From Mercenaria mercenaria (Eukaryota; Mollusca; Bivalvia; Venerida; Veneridae), in the NCBI RefSeq assembly GCF_021730395.1, contig NC_069377.1, positions 46,268,501-46,332,500 on the forward strand: 64,000 nucleotides of DNA. The letters are read 5' to 3'. Below are positions 35,828-47,538 of the stretch, in pieces; position 1 is the stretch's first letter; each line of letters opens with the position of its first letter. Position numbers and translations under genes: made by a program. The notes below the pieces were generated by a model. It worked only from the letters and a program-made list of their open reading frames with translations. It was not told the DNA's origin and did not search any database.

Positions 35828-37938
35828 AGACAAGAAAGCTATCGTAGCCCTAGGTCACTCACCTGACCTTGAATGTTTGACCTTGAGTAAACAAATGGCA
35901 CACTGAATCTTGAAGAGTAATACACATGTATCAGTGTTTAGAATACAAAAACATAAAACAGGTCAATATCCCTCATTTTTGAACAAATTTGAGTGAGGAT
36001 CTTACAATGAATTACATACTAAGTTTGATGGAGATCCATCAAGCGGTTCAGGTGAAGAAGCCATTTAAATGTATTTCTATTCTTAGCTCTAGCGGCCCCT
36101 AAAATGGGCTAAGTGCCCCCATTTGAACAAAATTGAGAAAGAACCTAACAATGATGCAAACAGACCAAATTTGATGAGGCCCCATCATGCTGTTGATTAA
36201 AAGTTTTTATGTTAACATCTAGCAGCACCTAAAAGGGAATCAAATGCCACTATTTGCACAAAATTGAGAGAGGACTTACCATTATGCAACAGACAAAGTT
36301 TGATGAAGATCCATCATGCGGTTCATGAGAAGAAGTTGAATAAATGCTTTTTCTATTTTAGTTCTAGCGGCCCTTAAAATTGCCAAGTGCCCTCATTAAC
36401 CAAATTTTAGGGAGGAACTTACAATGATTCTACAGAATTTGAAGAAGATCCGTCAAGCGATTCATGAGCAGAAGTCACTTAAATGTATTTCTGTTTTTAG
36501 CTCTAGCGGTCCCTAAAAGCTGCCAAGTGCCCCCATTTGAACAAAATTGAGAGAGGACCTTACACTGATGCTACAAACCAAGTTTGATGAAGTCAGGAGA
36601 AGAAGTTGTTTAAAGGTATTTCTAGTTTTAGCTCTAGTGGTCGCTAAAAGGGGCAGAGTGTCCCCATTTGAAAAAAAAACTTACGAGAGGACCTTATAAT
36701 GATGCTACACACAAAGTCTGATGAAGGTCCATCAAGCTGTTCATGAGAAAAACTTGTTTAAGTATATTTCTATTTTTAGCTCATGCGCCACCTATCATTT
36801 GGCCCTATTTGAATAAATTTGAGAGAGTACCTCACAATGATGATTCAGACCAAGTTTGATGAAGATCCATGGGCGGTACATGAGAAGAAGTCGTTTAAAG
36901 GTATTTTATTGATAGTTCTAGCGGCCCTAAAAGGGCCAAGTGCCCCCATTTGAACAAATTTAAGAGAGGACCTTACACTGATGCTACAAACAAAGTTTGA
37001 TGAAAATCCATATCATGCGGTTCATAAGAAGTCGTTTAAAGGTATAACTATTTTTTTTAGAGCTCTAGTGTCCCCATTTGAAAAAAAAAAACTTGCGAGA
37101 GGACCTTAGAATGATGCTACACCCCAAGTTTGATGAAGATCCACCAAGCTGTTCATGAGAAAAACTTGTTTAAATATATTTATATTTTTAGCTCATGCGC
37201 CCCCTATCATTGTGCGCTATTTGAATAAATTTGAGAGAGTACCTCACAGTGATGACTCAGACCAAGTTTGATGAAGATCCAATGAGCGGTTCATGAAAAG
37301 AAGTCGTTTAAAGGTATTTTATTGATAGCTGTAGCGGCCCCTAAAAAGGCCAAATGCCCCCATTTGAACAAATTTGAGACAGGACCTTATACTGATGGTA
37401 CAAACAAAGTTTGATGAAAATCCATATCATGCGGTTCATAAGAAGTCGTTTAAAGGTATAACTGTTTTTTTTTTAGCTCTAGCCGCCCTTAAAAGGGACC
37501 AAGTGCCCCCAATTTGTAGAAACTTGAGAGACAAGACTTTACACTGATGCTAAATACCAAGTCTGATGAAGATCCACTAAGCGGTTCATGAGAAGACGTC
37601 TTTTAAATGTATTTCTATTTTTAGCTGCAGGGGCTCCTAAAAGAGGCGAAGTGCTCCTATTTGAACCAAACCGAGTCAAGACCTTACAGTGATGTTACAG
37701 ACCACGTTTGATGAAGATCCATCCAGTGGTTCATGAGAAGAAGTCGTATAAAGTTTTTTTTCTATTTTGTAGCTCTAGCGACCCCTAGTACCCCCATTGG
37801 AATAAAGTGGAGAGGAGACCTAGCCAGGATGCTACAGACAAAGTGTTGGTGTAATGCTGACCAGTAGTTTCAGAGAAGAAGATCATCCGCCTATAATTAT
37901 AGCTCACACTGAACCCGTTGTTCAGGTGAACTAAAAAC
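35828..37938 (+). mobile_element. H-class tandem-repeat element
   Basis: It starts GACAAGAAAGCTATCGTAGC and CCTAGGTCACTCACC, a divergent E-class head. About 13 units of roughly 135-150 bp follow, keyed by GCTCTAGCGGCCCCTAAAAG, GAGAGAGGACCTTACA, TTTGATGAAGATCCAT and GGTTCATGAGAAGAAG. It ends GAACCCGTTGTTCAGGTGAA and CTAAAAA. It is non-coding. The remnant at 12226-12715 is the same class. Confidence 0.8.
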
Positions 37939-37939
37939 T

Positions 37940-38592
37940 CATCCCTTTTCCCAGTGTTGGTTTTGAGCACGAAAGAATACTTTGGATTGTACTCGTGCAG
38001 TGGCACTTCCTATTTGTATACTCTTTTACGCTATTTTTATTTGAATGAAATATTGTTCTTGCATCAAATATGACTCCCAGTTTTCTTTTAATTTTCTTTC
38101 AATACTGGCATTGTTCTTCAATAAAATGTCAGCTACATGTACATATAAAAGAGGAACTGGCGTCTGCTGTTGCAATTTGAAGTTTGTCAGTTTTTTTATA
38201 GAAGAAAAGTCAGCCATTTTGTGTGCTTATTGGCCGAGATAATATTATAGTAAGTATGAGTAAGTTGTTTACATGTTCTGTCATTTTCTGTGTTGACTCT
38301 ATATATAGTATTTAAAATTTCATATTATCATATATATAACTTATCTAGTTATGACTGCGGAGTCAGGTCTAACCTAATTAGTTTTTGGGAGGAACAACGT
38401 GTAAGAAAGATGAGAAAAACTCATATAGTTTCCTTCAGTATCTTTTATACCAGTATAATGCTGATCAAATCTAACGTTTACACATGAAAAACACAGAAAT
38501 ATGAGAGGCTTCGCAGGGGGAAGTAACACTGTTTCGGAGTTTGAGACTACATAGCTGCATGAGGTCTTCTTCACAATTTGCAGTTGTAATTG
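37940..38592. other. Intergenic, no gene seen
   Basis: Short overlapping frames on both strands here have no recognised domain, and no strong splice sites link them. No repeat copy was recognised either. Confidence 0.4.
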
Positions 38593-38805
38593 TTAACCTT
38601 TAGCCTGCTGGTGGCAAGTGATTCTGCCTTTGCGACCAGTGCAGACCAAGATCAGCCTGCACATCCGTGCTGGCTGATCATGGTCTGCACTGTTCGCTAT
38701 TCAGTCAGTAAATTTTCAGCGAACACCCCTTCAGAAAATAAATGGTATTGCCCAAATTGAAAGATAGTCCTGTCCATTTTAGAGTTTTAGCAGGCTAAAG
38801 GTTAA
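38593..38805. repeat. TTAA-ended MITE (family C), copy 2
   Basis: It starts TTAACCTTTAGCCTGCTGG and ends AGCAGGCTAAAGGTTAA. It is 213 bp, with the same interior as 6665-6876. TTAA at both tips suggests piggyBac-like or Kolobok-like mobilisation. Confidence 0.85.
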
Positions 38806-38893
38806 TAGACCCATATGTCTCAGCGTATGCCCGATTGCTGTTTGGAAATTCACACATAGTTCTATTATATTTCACAATAGTACATGTACGTAT

Positions 38894-39055
38894 GTCGGTA
38901 AGTTGTAAACTTCAGACAATAAACTGTCGGTAAGTTGTAACTTTCAGACAATAAACTGTCGGTAAGTTGTAAACTTCAGACAATAAACTGTCGGTAAGCT
39001 GTAAACTTCAGACAATAAACTGTCGGTAAGCTGTAAACTTCAGACAGTAAATTGA
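38894..39055. repeat. 32-bp minisatellite, about 5 copies
   Basis: The unit is close to GTCGGTAAGTTGTAAACTTC plus AGACAATAAACT, in five near-identical copies, so the array is young and likely polymorphic in length. It lies downstream of PDX2. Confidence 0.85.
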
Positions 39056-39069
39056 ACTTGTCTCGACGT

Positions 39070-39241
39070 GTTTGTTTTTGGGTTTAACGCCGTTTTTCAA
39101 CAGTACATTGCTATTGTATTTCAGTTATATAACGGCGGGCAGTTAACTTAACCAGTGTTCCTGTATTCTGTACCAGTATAAACCTGTTCTCCGCAAGTAA
39201 CTGCAAACTTTCGCACATGAATCAGAGGCAGAGGACGAACA
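39070..39241 (-). repeat. SINE family 1, 3' part, abutting the PDX2 stop codon
   Basis: The minus-strand tail (GTTGAAAAACGGCGTTAAAC then CCAAAAACAAAC) and the AGTTACTTGCGGAGAACAGG part of the body are present; the tRNA head is missing. It begins only about 4 bp past the PDX2 stop codon, so it would form the PDX2 3' UTR. Confidence 0.8.
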
Positions 39242-39244
39242 ATA

Positions 39245-40310
39245 TTATTTTGACTTCTTTATATCAATGATTGTTTTTAGAAAGTACATATGCCATGAAC
39301 AATCTTCTGTAAGTTCGGGATGAAATGCTGTTGAAATCACGTGTCCTTGTTGCGCGGCAACAATAACTTCCGAATCCGACTTTTGCAATGTTGCGAGAAT
39401 TTTAACTTCCGGTGAAAGAGTTTTTACAATGGCCGGTGCTCGGATGAAAATTCCAGGATATGTTTCATTTTTAATTGTGTCCTTCAGTTCTTTTTCTTTT
39501 AAATGAATATGTGATTCGAAACTATGGACTTGACGGCCAAAGTAGTTTCGTGACACCTCTGTCTCCATTATGGCAAGCTGAAAAAAGAAAACGTCTTATT
39601 CATATTTTGCTACATAACGTCATTTCAAAGTGAGTCAAAGTGGCCACAACTTGCTCATGTTGCTGGATTTGAGAAAATGCGCCACCACACTTTTCACTAA
39701 CGCATCTAATGAACCTCTTCGCTAAACATTGTTTTGTTAAGCTGTATTCTTCTTTTCAAACAAATCAGATCTGTCTTGTGCAGTTTATCATAGCTATTAG
39801 TGCCAAATTCAATTTATTTCTTATTTTAAGGAGTCATTTAGTTGCATTTCTGCTCATCTTGCTTTTGTCAAGAGGTCGTTTTGATTACAAAAGAAAGGTT
39901 TTCTTAAAACTATATTTAACTTTCATGGCCTACAAATAAAAAGTACAAACCGTAGATTGGCCTCCAATCTTTTGGTTGTCTGTCATTTTAGAGAGAAGAA
40001 TCATTCCAGCGCATGTTCCCCATGTCACGTGACGGTCATTATGAATCCATCGTCTCAGAGGTTCTTCCATTTCATTTCTTTTCAAATAAATACTAATGGT
40101 AGTGCTCTCTCCGCCTGGAATCACAAGACCATCGAGCTCGTCTGTCACGTGGTTTGCTGTTCTAATTTCCATCAATCTGAGATCTACGTTGCCAAGCAAC
40201 TGTGCCGCCTTTTGCAGTGCCACTCGATGCTCCAGAAAAGCGCCTTGAACTTCAAGAAGCCCAACTGTAAGTGTGTAGGAATTGGTCTCATTTGAACCAG
40301 AGGGTGGCAT
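39245..40310 (-). CDS. PDX2: PDX2/SNO, glutaminase subunit of PLP synthase, 2 coding exons
   Basis: Exons 39951-40310 and 39245-39577 join in phase (TCT ACG / CTT GCC) to give 230 aa (bacterial PdxT is about 196, yeast Sno about 224). This is a class I glutamine amidotransferase fold. LEVQGAFLEHRVAL lies near the N-terminus and the oxyanion GGES motif is in LVIPGGESTTI (62-72). The nucleophile is Cys100 in WGTCAGMILLSK, and the His206/Glu208 dyad is in TAFHPELTED. RNYFGRQVHSFE (130-141) matches the family. It should hydrolyse glutamine and channel ammonia to PDX1. The start at 40310 follows a TTTTTACAG acceptor by a few bases, so a 5' UTR exon lies upstream; a GTAAGT donor at 40561-40556 is a candidate. 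It is divergent from PDX1, with about 1.03 kb between the start codons. Confidence 0.95.
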
Positions 40311-40620
40311 TTTTTCTGTAAAAAATGCGAACATTTCTTAAACAACGTACACTTACAGAAACGTACACATATTGCAGACATCTACAACGACAAAAAATAA
40401 CTACTGACCCCTTTTTGTCTATATCAAATCGGTAAATGTTTCGTATAAACCACGTAAATTTACACTCTCTTGCACACCGGTTACATTAGCATTCAGTGTA
40501 TGGTGAGGAACGAACGACAACTCTGCTTGGAGAATGGTAAATTTAGTCAGAAGTTACTTACAATAATGTAACACAATTATGAAAGAATACACACAATAAG
40601 GGCGCTATTCTATATCCGCG

Positions 40621-40741
40621 ATCCGTGATCCGTGCTCGTATCAACGTCCGAGGAAAATCGCACGTATTAAAGTTCATTTCGTTCGCTAAAGATACGTACA
40701 AGCGATTCACGGATATCCGCATACGTACACGGATCACGGAT
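40621..40741. repeat. Inverted repeat in the PDX2/PDX1 spacer
   Basis: The arms at 40621-40641 and 40721-40741 match 19 of 21 bases in inverse orientation. Both are built on the doubled heptamer ATCCGTG (complement CACGGAT), with another CACGGAT between them near 40708. It could be a regulatory cluster or a tiny foldback element. Confidence 0.65.
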
Positions 40742-41279
40742 GTACATGAAGTACCGATCTACGTGCATGCGTACTAACATATGTAATGATGCAACATCAC
40801 TCGTACTTCTCGTTTGCTTAGAGGTTAAATACCTTGCCAACAAAAACAATCGGTGTATGCACGTAACCTCATAAAATGTACACTAAAATATACAATACTG
40901 TTAACACAATTATACAACTAAAAAGATTGAAAAACAACAACTAAGAATTCATGTTGACAGTTAAATTTAATATCTATTTTAACATTTCCTACCTTTATTA
41001 ACACGAGTGGTATCAGATCCTTGTTTTAACAAAACCAGCTCTATCAAAGTAGGAAATCTTGTTTGAACTCAATACAAACGTATTATGTGATCACGTGTTT
41101 ATAATCTGATTTTTTCGAGTCGTCTATTGTGCACAGTTAGTTTGTACTTGTTTTAAAGCGTTGGAATATTTCGTAACCCTTGTATTTATCACACTTTTAG
41201 AATTCGCAGAATTCATAACAAAGGTTTTTGACATTTATGTAACCAATATAATTTATGTAACATTTTTGTTTACATAATC

Positions 41280-41287
41280 TATATAAG
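41280..41287 (+). promoter_or_regulatory. PDX1: TATA box of PDX1
   Basis: TATATAAG lies 55 bp before the ATG at 41342. An initiator-like GTCATTTAC lies about 20-30 bp downstream of the box, giving a predicted 5' UTR of about 35-40 nt. The initiator position is approximate. Confidence 0.65.
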
Positions 41288-41341
41288 TGTACGGAGTTAG
41301 TCATTTACAACATTGCAACCTGAGAGGAAAGGTTAGAAAAC

Positions 41342-44300
41342 ATGACGGAAAAAATAACTAACGGTATGTTCTTTTTTGTTAGCTATAATTACTTAACCAA
41401 AGCTGGTGATTTAATTTATGTTTAGATATTTACTTCGATTGCAGGAAAATCACTCTCAAATGTTTTTTTTTTTATTTTACTCAGTGTATAAATGAATTGT
41501 GAAGTAGGGCTTCCTCAATGCATTAAAGATATCCAATTCACATCTTTCTGTAAAATAGCTCATCTCCATATACTAAATTTAAAGGCAGACAATCCTCTTG
41601 CTTGACGAAAATTATATAAACTGACACTGTTTAACAATTACATTCACAATTTAATATCATTTATAACAGTAGTTTGTTGAAAACATATGATACGCTTTAG
41701 CTATACATTATTAGGTGTTTACTACAATTTATTACAAGCCTACCATATTTGTGTTCATAGATACTATGATGAAATTGTTCATATTTTTAACTACGAATCT
41801 GGGTCTGTTATGTCATTTTTGCGTATGGAAATAGTTACTTAATGTAGATTTAATGAAACTTTTTGTACTTGCAAGTAGACTTAAACATTTTTGATCGTAA
41901 AGTCGTATGTTTATTTTTTTCACAATTCACCAAATATCAGTCTAGGTCCCTATATTGTTGCTTATATAATGTATTTATTTTCATTTTATTTTTTGTATAA
42001 CAAACTATCTTTTGTCAAAATTAACTTTAAAAGGCAAAAGCGTTGACTGTACTTAATACACAGGGCGACAGGATGCAACTATACAGTAGTACCGGTTACA
42101 TTTATGCTAATGATTATCAGATAAACTACGTTACGTCGCCACCAGTCAATCAAACTTGCAGAAAGTAAGAAAATTCCAGAACACATCTATAGTTTCTTTA
42201 GCTATACCCGTAGTGCGTACTATTCTAAACCTAATGCATTATACTGTTAATACACATGAACTTATTTTTACCTTTTTCATAGATCATAATTATGTTGTAG
42301 TCATTCATAATTTGGGTCTGGTAAAGCTGTTTATTTATTTACGGACTCCCGGATGTAGTTTTAGATGATACGCTATAGACGGCACGTTTTTTTCCGAATT
42401 AAGTAAACAGCGTAATAATATAAACTTACTTATTTGATAAAAACACAAGGAAAATAGCAAATAAAAAACTTTATAAATATGGTCTATGTTCAATGCAAGT
42501 ATACGTGCCAAATGATGTATATACCATATGTAGTATTCATTTTTAATTGTATCCTAAAAGTACAGTTCCCATTTGACAAAATGACAAATGTCTTTTTACT
42601 GCTGTTGAACAAAACTTCAGTGAGTGAAAAAAGTTGATTTGAACAGCAGGAAATGAGTGCACAATCAAGCGACTGAACAGCACCAGATTCGCGAAATAAA
42701 CTATTACTTTAATTGTTATATACCTAAGTTATAATCTCTGTTTCTCTTGTAGTGTTCATACTTGAAAATTTTTGGAGGGTATAAATGTTCTTGGGTTCAT
42801 TAGATTCTGTCAATATATATCAGACAGAATGTGTAGCGCATACATATGATATAGGTATTCGCTAAACGAACAACCTACTACATTGCATTACTTTGTAACT
42901 GAACGTTATTATCGCACATTCTAGCATAAAATTGTTGTTCTTGTCACTTTTCGGGGGTGTTTCAACAGGAGAAAAAATCGTGTGTTAACAGAGAGATTCT
43001 CGCGCTCATGTGCTGTAAAAAAATCACCTGTTGGCCCTATTCTTTTCCATTGAAAATTATGACGTTCATTTCGTATATATGAACAGCGAAAGTTACGTCA
43101 ACGCTACATAGAGATAACGGACCGCTGTTTTGACGACATCCGCGTATAGTTAGAGATGACGTCGCAGCTGTTCCGTCTGGTGAACTGAATGGCCGGGAAG
43201 CTGATTTAATGTTAAACAAAACAAAATGTGTGAACTTTCTAATATAATCTTGTTTACATAAATATAAGAAATGAAACATTTTTTGGTGTTCATGCGAAAT
43301 GAACAACTGAATTGGATCGGCAAATTAAACATGAATCGCTAGCGAATGTTTTAATTAACAGGAAAGAAAACGTGTGTTAACAGTGGGATTGTCGCGTTCA
43401 CGTGCTGTTAAAACACCGTGGCAAAGCGTAAACGTATTACGGCACGTCAACGTGAAAAAAAACCCTCAGATATTCACCACACTTCATAGAAATTAAATGA
43501 CGTTGAGGGATAATGTATTCAGTTAATAGATTTTTTTCGCGTTTTATGCTAGAATAGCGTTAGCGCATGTTCATTTTTCAGTTATAACATCCACAGAATC
43601 CCTCGGAATAAGTTGGAACCATTGCCCTACGGGCTCGGGCACAAACCAGTCCCTCGGAATTCTGCAAATGTTATAACACAAAAAAACATGCGTTATCCCT
43701 ACATTTGTGTTTAACCCCGAGCAAAGACATTCATGTTTTACAATTATTGGTAAGGTCAACAGGTCTCGTGCAACTATTTCTTACGGAGTGTTTTATCTAA
43801 TCTGAGAAGAAAGTGCTTATTAGTTCATCCTTGCTCTGCTCCCGGATGAAAGCTGATTTTTAAACAGTTTCATAACTGCCTAAGAGTGCCAATATTACTT
43901 TTAAATTTCTTAATGCCTTTTGATTTAAGATTCTCGTAAATAAAGAATAAAACGATATGCACAGTAACGAAATATGTTCATCTGCAGGTTTTGGTGTGAC
44001 CAACTTGGTGTTGCCAAATGGAGAAGCGAAGACACAAACAGGTAATATTTTTTTGATTGTCAGTGGAGCTAATTCAACAAAGACCGCATACATACACAGT
44101 GATATGAGAGTGTAAACTTCTATATCAAAATAAAGACTTTTTTTGACAATTGTAGTATTCGCATCCTTCATTGGCTCAGTTTGTTAAATACCTCTTACAT
44201 AAACACTATTTCAGCCAGATTTCTGACAAGGGTTCAAGTACAAATAGCGGTCAGTTCCTTCGTAGCTTCAGAATGAATATTTTAATTATGTTATGAAATA

Positions 44301-45360
44301 CACGTTAATAGTTTAATTCTTCAAGAAGACTTTTATATAATGGTGGTCTGTTACCATGCAGGTACTTTCAAGATAAAGGCTGGTCTCGCACAGATGACAA
44401 AGGGGGGCATTATAATGGACGTGACCACTCCAGAGGAGGCGAGAATTGCGGAAGAAGCAGGGGTAAGTAATTTTTTTAATTCAATAATCCCCCAACTTGA
44501 TTACAAAATGCAATATCCAGGGATGTTGCTAGCTCAACCTGCTGTTGGCATAGGTCGATGTTCCGAGGTGAACAATTAGTTCGTTAACACTCCAAAAGGT
44601 CACACTTTGGGTCAAAATCTTAAACTGACAGTTTCCTTGAAATAGATTTCGACGAATGAATTAAAATAATCGATATAAAGTCTAGGTCAGGGTGCTTGTT
44701 TAAAATTCATTGCATGCTCTTGCAAAACTACTCTAAATCTTTTAATCTTATATTAAAACTTAGTATTACCGTTTACAAGTTGCCAACAGAGTTTGTTTTT
44801 ATATTAAAGCAGATTTGACAAGAACAAGAAGCATTAATTAAGGGTTCAAACTTTACTTATATTTTTTCTATGAAATATATAGGTCGACTTTGTTCAAAAT
44901 AAATTCCTAGATCCAGCTAGGGCATTGCAATTTTGTAATTGAATGTGTGAAAATAAAGAAAGAAACGAAACTCTTTAAAAACAGTTAAAAAGTTAATGCA
45001 TCATATAATATAAAGTTTACCTGTATTATTGCAGGCATGCGCAGTAATGGCCCTTGAAAGAGTGCCTGCAGACATACGTCGAGACGGTGGTGTTGCTAGG
45101 ATGTCTGACCCACAGGTTAGAAACTCATTTTTCAATTTGCTTTTGGCTCCCATCGGGACATAGCCCTGATCGACGGGCTAAGACATAGATTTTCCACTAA
45201 AACGTACGTAGAATATTGCATAACCTATTTGTAAAGCATACAATTTGTAATACCAGGGTTATTGAAATACTTAAATACTAGTACCACTGTTTTTGATATT
45301 GAATAAATCTATTTAAAAAAGTTAAAACTTACAAAAATGATGATGATCATCATCATCATC

Positions 45361-45391
<31 letters not shown>

Positions 45392-47342
45392 ATCATCTTA
45401 CAACATATTTTTATTTTCTTTAAAGATGATAAAGGATATCATTGCAGCTGTAACGATACCGGTAATGGCGAAAGCGAGGATCGGACATTTTGCCGAGGCT
45501 CAGATACTAGAAGCGCTCGGAGTAGACATGGTGGACGAATCAGAGGGTACGATATGGTTAAATAGATTTTATGTGTTCTTATCTGTCAACGTTTTGTGTT
45601 AGAAAAATATGCTTCTAAGAGACAACAATGAAATGAGCCGTGCCATGAGAAAACCAACATAGTGGGTTTGCGACCAGCATGGATCCAGACCAGCCTGCGC
45701 ATCCGCGCAGTCTGGTCAGGATCCATGCTGTTCGCTTTCAGATCCTATTGCAATTAGAGAAACTGTTAGCGAACAGCACGGATCCTGACCAGACTGCGCG
45801 GATGCGCAGGCTGGTCTGGATCCATGCTGGTCGCAAACCCACTATGTTGGTTTTCTCATGGCACGGCTCAAATGTTGAATATCTCAGAGTACCGTAAAAT
45901 GCTACAGCAATAACTTTTTAAGCACTTGTGTAACATTCGTGGAATTTCAAAAAAAATATATTTGCCAGATCTTGAAAGCTCATTGTGGATTCTGTAAACA
46001 GTCTATTATAGAATAACTGAATCTATAGAGTAATATTGTCTATACACAAAATTTTGTTTCTGCTTATAGTTTTGACCCCATCCGATGAAGAGAACCACAT
46101 CAACAAACATAATTTTAAAGTCCCTTTCGTCTGCGGAGCACGTGATCTCGGAGAAGCACTGCGCAGGATCGCGGAGGGAGCTGCAATGATACGAACAAAG
46201 GGACTTGCTGGCACAGGTTAAAACACTGATTTTTTGTAAAATTTCTTTAATAAAATGGCTTTCATTATTATACACATGTATTACTGTTTCTTCGATATCG
46301 TCTTATTTTTACATACTGTATCCAAGAACTAAGTCACTTTTTTTTGCAACAGGGGACGTGGCAGAAGCAGTCAGACACGCAAGAACGATCAACAGACAAA
46401 TAAAAATTGCCCAAGCCCTGGACGCAGATGAACTATATAACTACGCCAAAGAACTACGAGTCCCTATTGACCTTTTACAGAAAACTGCGGAACTTGGTCG
46501 TCTTCCTGTTGTCAATTTTGCTGCAGGAGGAATAGGTATGCTGAATGCGTCTTGCAGAATACATCTTGTATAATACATTTAACATTTGAGGTCATGCAGC
46601 ATTTTCCCATGTTTTTGTGTCTATGTTTTAACCTATGCCATTTCACAAATTTCTTCGCTGTTGACAACCCGTTGATGCACATTGCCAGTGCTGATCTAAC
46701 ATACCTGCAAATAAATGTTAGTAAGAATCATGGAATGTTTTCTAATGTGCTGATTAACTAGAAAATACAAAAAAAAATATAGGTAGAATGTATCTAAACC
46801 ATATACAAATTTCGTTTGTGCCATTCATTCACAATACGAATTGCAAAATCATATACATGTATACGTATTTAATATTTAAAGGTAATATACATAGCTAGTG
46901 TGCCTGAAGGCGATATTGGCAAGGTATTGGCCCTATGGCTTTACCTCATGCTGCTCATATTCGTTCATTTTCAATGCAGATTTGTTGCTTTTAAATATAG
47001 TAAAATATGCTATAAAAATGTGAACATTTTTCAGCTACCCCGGCTGACGTTTCCCTCATGATGCAGCTAGGGGTTGATGGCGTCTTCGTCGGCTCAGGGG
47101 TCTTCAAAAGTACAAACCCACCGGAAAGAGCTGTTGCTATGGCACAAGCAGTCACACATTATAAAGATGCCAAGAAACTTGGCGAACTGAGCAGCAATCT
47201 CGGTCAAGCCATGACTGGTGTTCCTAGGAAAGAGGCTTTATCAAATGGCGAGAAATCCTATGGATGGTCAGTGAAAGGCGATAAAACAAGTATCTGGAAC
47301 GCAACTCTTGGTGATCCCGAAAAACTCGTGAAAAACGTTTGA
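41342..47342 (+). CDS. PDX1: PDX1/SNZ, synthase subunit of pyridoxal 5'-phosphate synthase, 7 exons
   Basis: Exons: 41342-41363, 44362-44462, 45035-45115, 45426-45546, 46070-46216, 46353-46535 and 47035-47342. All are GT/AG and in phase: 963 nt, 320 aa (family about 290-310). It is a TIM-barrel enzyme. Catalytic Asp27 lies in GGIIMDV; Lys84 in [11 protein letters not shown] forms the ribose 5-phosphate adduct; Lys152 in [11 protein letters not shown] is the second lysine. Also conserved are [54 protein letters not shown] and [11 protein letters not shown]. It makes PLP from ribose 5-phosphate, glyceraldehyde 3-phosphate and ammonia from PDX2, normally as a cytosolic 12+12 complex. Exon 1 codes only seven residues plus one base, and intron 1 is 3.0 kb. 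A family A MITE sits in intron 4. The C-terminal tail after GVPRKEA is lineage-specific. Confidence 0.97.
42913..43561. repeat. Repeat-containing segment in PDX1 intron 1
   Basis: An inverted pair bounds the segment: TTCTAGCATAAAA near 42918 and TTTTATGCTAGAA near 43544. Inside, a direct repeat of about 56 bp containing GTGTGTTAACAG and CTCGCGCTCATGTGCTG occurs near 42967 and, diverged, near 43359. It may be a foldback transposon; coding capacity was not seen. Confidence 0.5.
45337..45390. repeat. ATG/ATC/ATA compound microsatellite, in PDX1 intron 3
   Basis: A short run of ATG, then ATC, then about nine ATA/AAT trinucleotides. It ends about 35 bp before the exon 4 acceptor, so length changes here are close to a splice site. 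Confidence 0.9.
45635..45869. repeat. 235-bp palindromic MITE, family A, copy 3, in PDX1 intron 4
   Basis: Complete copy flanked by a perfect AAAT duplication (45631-45634 and 45870-45873). It ties the PDX1 gene physically to the clam genome. Confidence 0.92.
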
Positions 47343-47538
47343 AATATAACAGTATTTCATTAAACATTAAAACCGGCATTAAATGCGACTTCATCTATGT
47401 TGTCAAACCTCTATTAAAGAGGGGGTCAAATTATAGTCTTACTTATGCATTAAAATACTTTAGATGTTTAAACTGGAAATGGAATTCGTCGACTTTATTT
47501 TCCCGTGATCTTTAGTATGGATATTTACAGGTTATAAG

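Larger units (their letters stand above)
40311..41341. promoter_or_regulatory. Shared divergent promoter region of PDX2 and PDX1
   Basis: These 1,031 bp separate the two start codons. On the PDX1 side there is a good TATA box 62 bp before the ATG. On the PDX2 side a GTAAGT donor near 40556-40561 would end a 5' UTR exon; a TATATA-like stretch near 40610 and the inverted repeat at 40621-40741 lie just upstream of that. Shared control of both subunits is an inference from the arrangement. Confidence 0.6.

Noticed and set aside
38894-39055. CRISPR-like array
   Set aside because: The 32-bp copies are directly adjacent with no unique spacers; it is a minisatellite in an animal genome.
40311-40334. 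An upstream ATG extending PDX2 by eight residues
   Set aside because: The extra codons overlap a TTTTTACAG splice acceptor; the start at 40310 gives a normal N-terminus.
39245-47342. PDX1/PDX2 as bacterial contamination or a recent bacterial transfer
   Set aside because: Both genes have in-phase spliceosomal introns, a MITE family found elsewhere in the window lies in PDX1 intron 4, and a host SINE abuts PDX2. An ancient transfer cannot be excluded from sequence alone.
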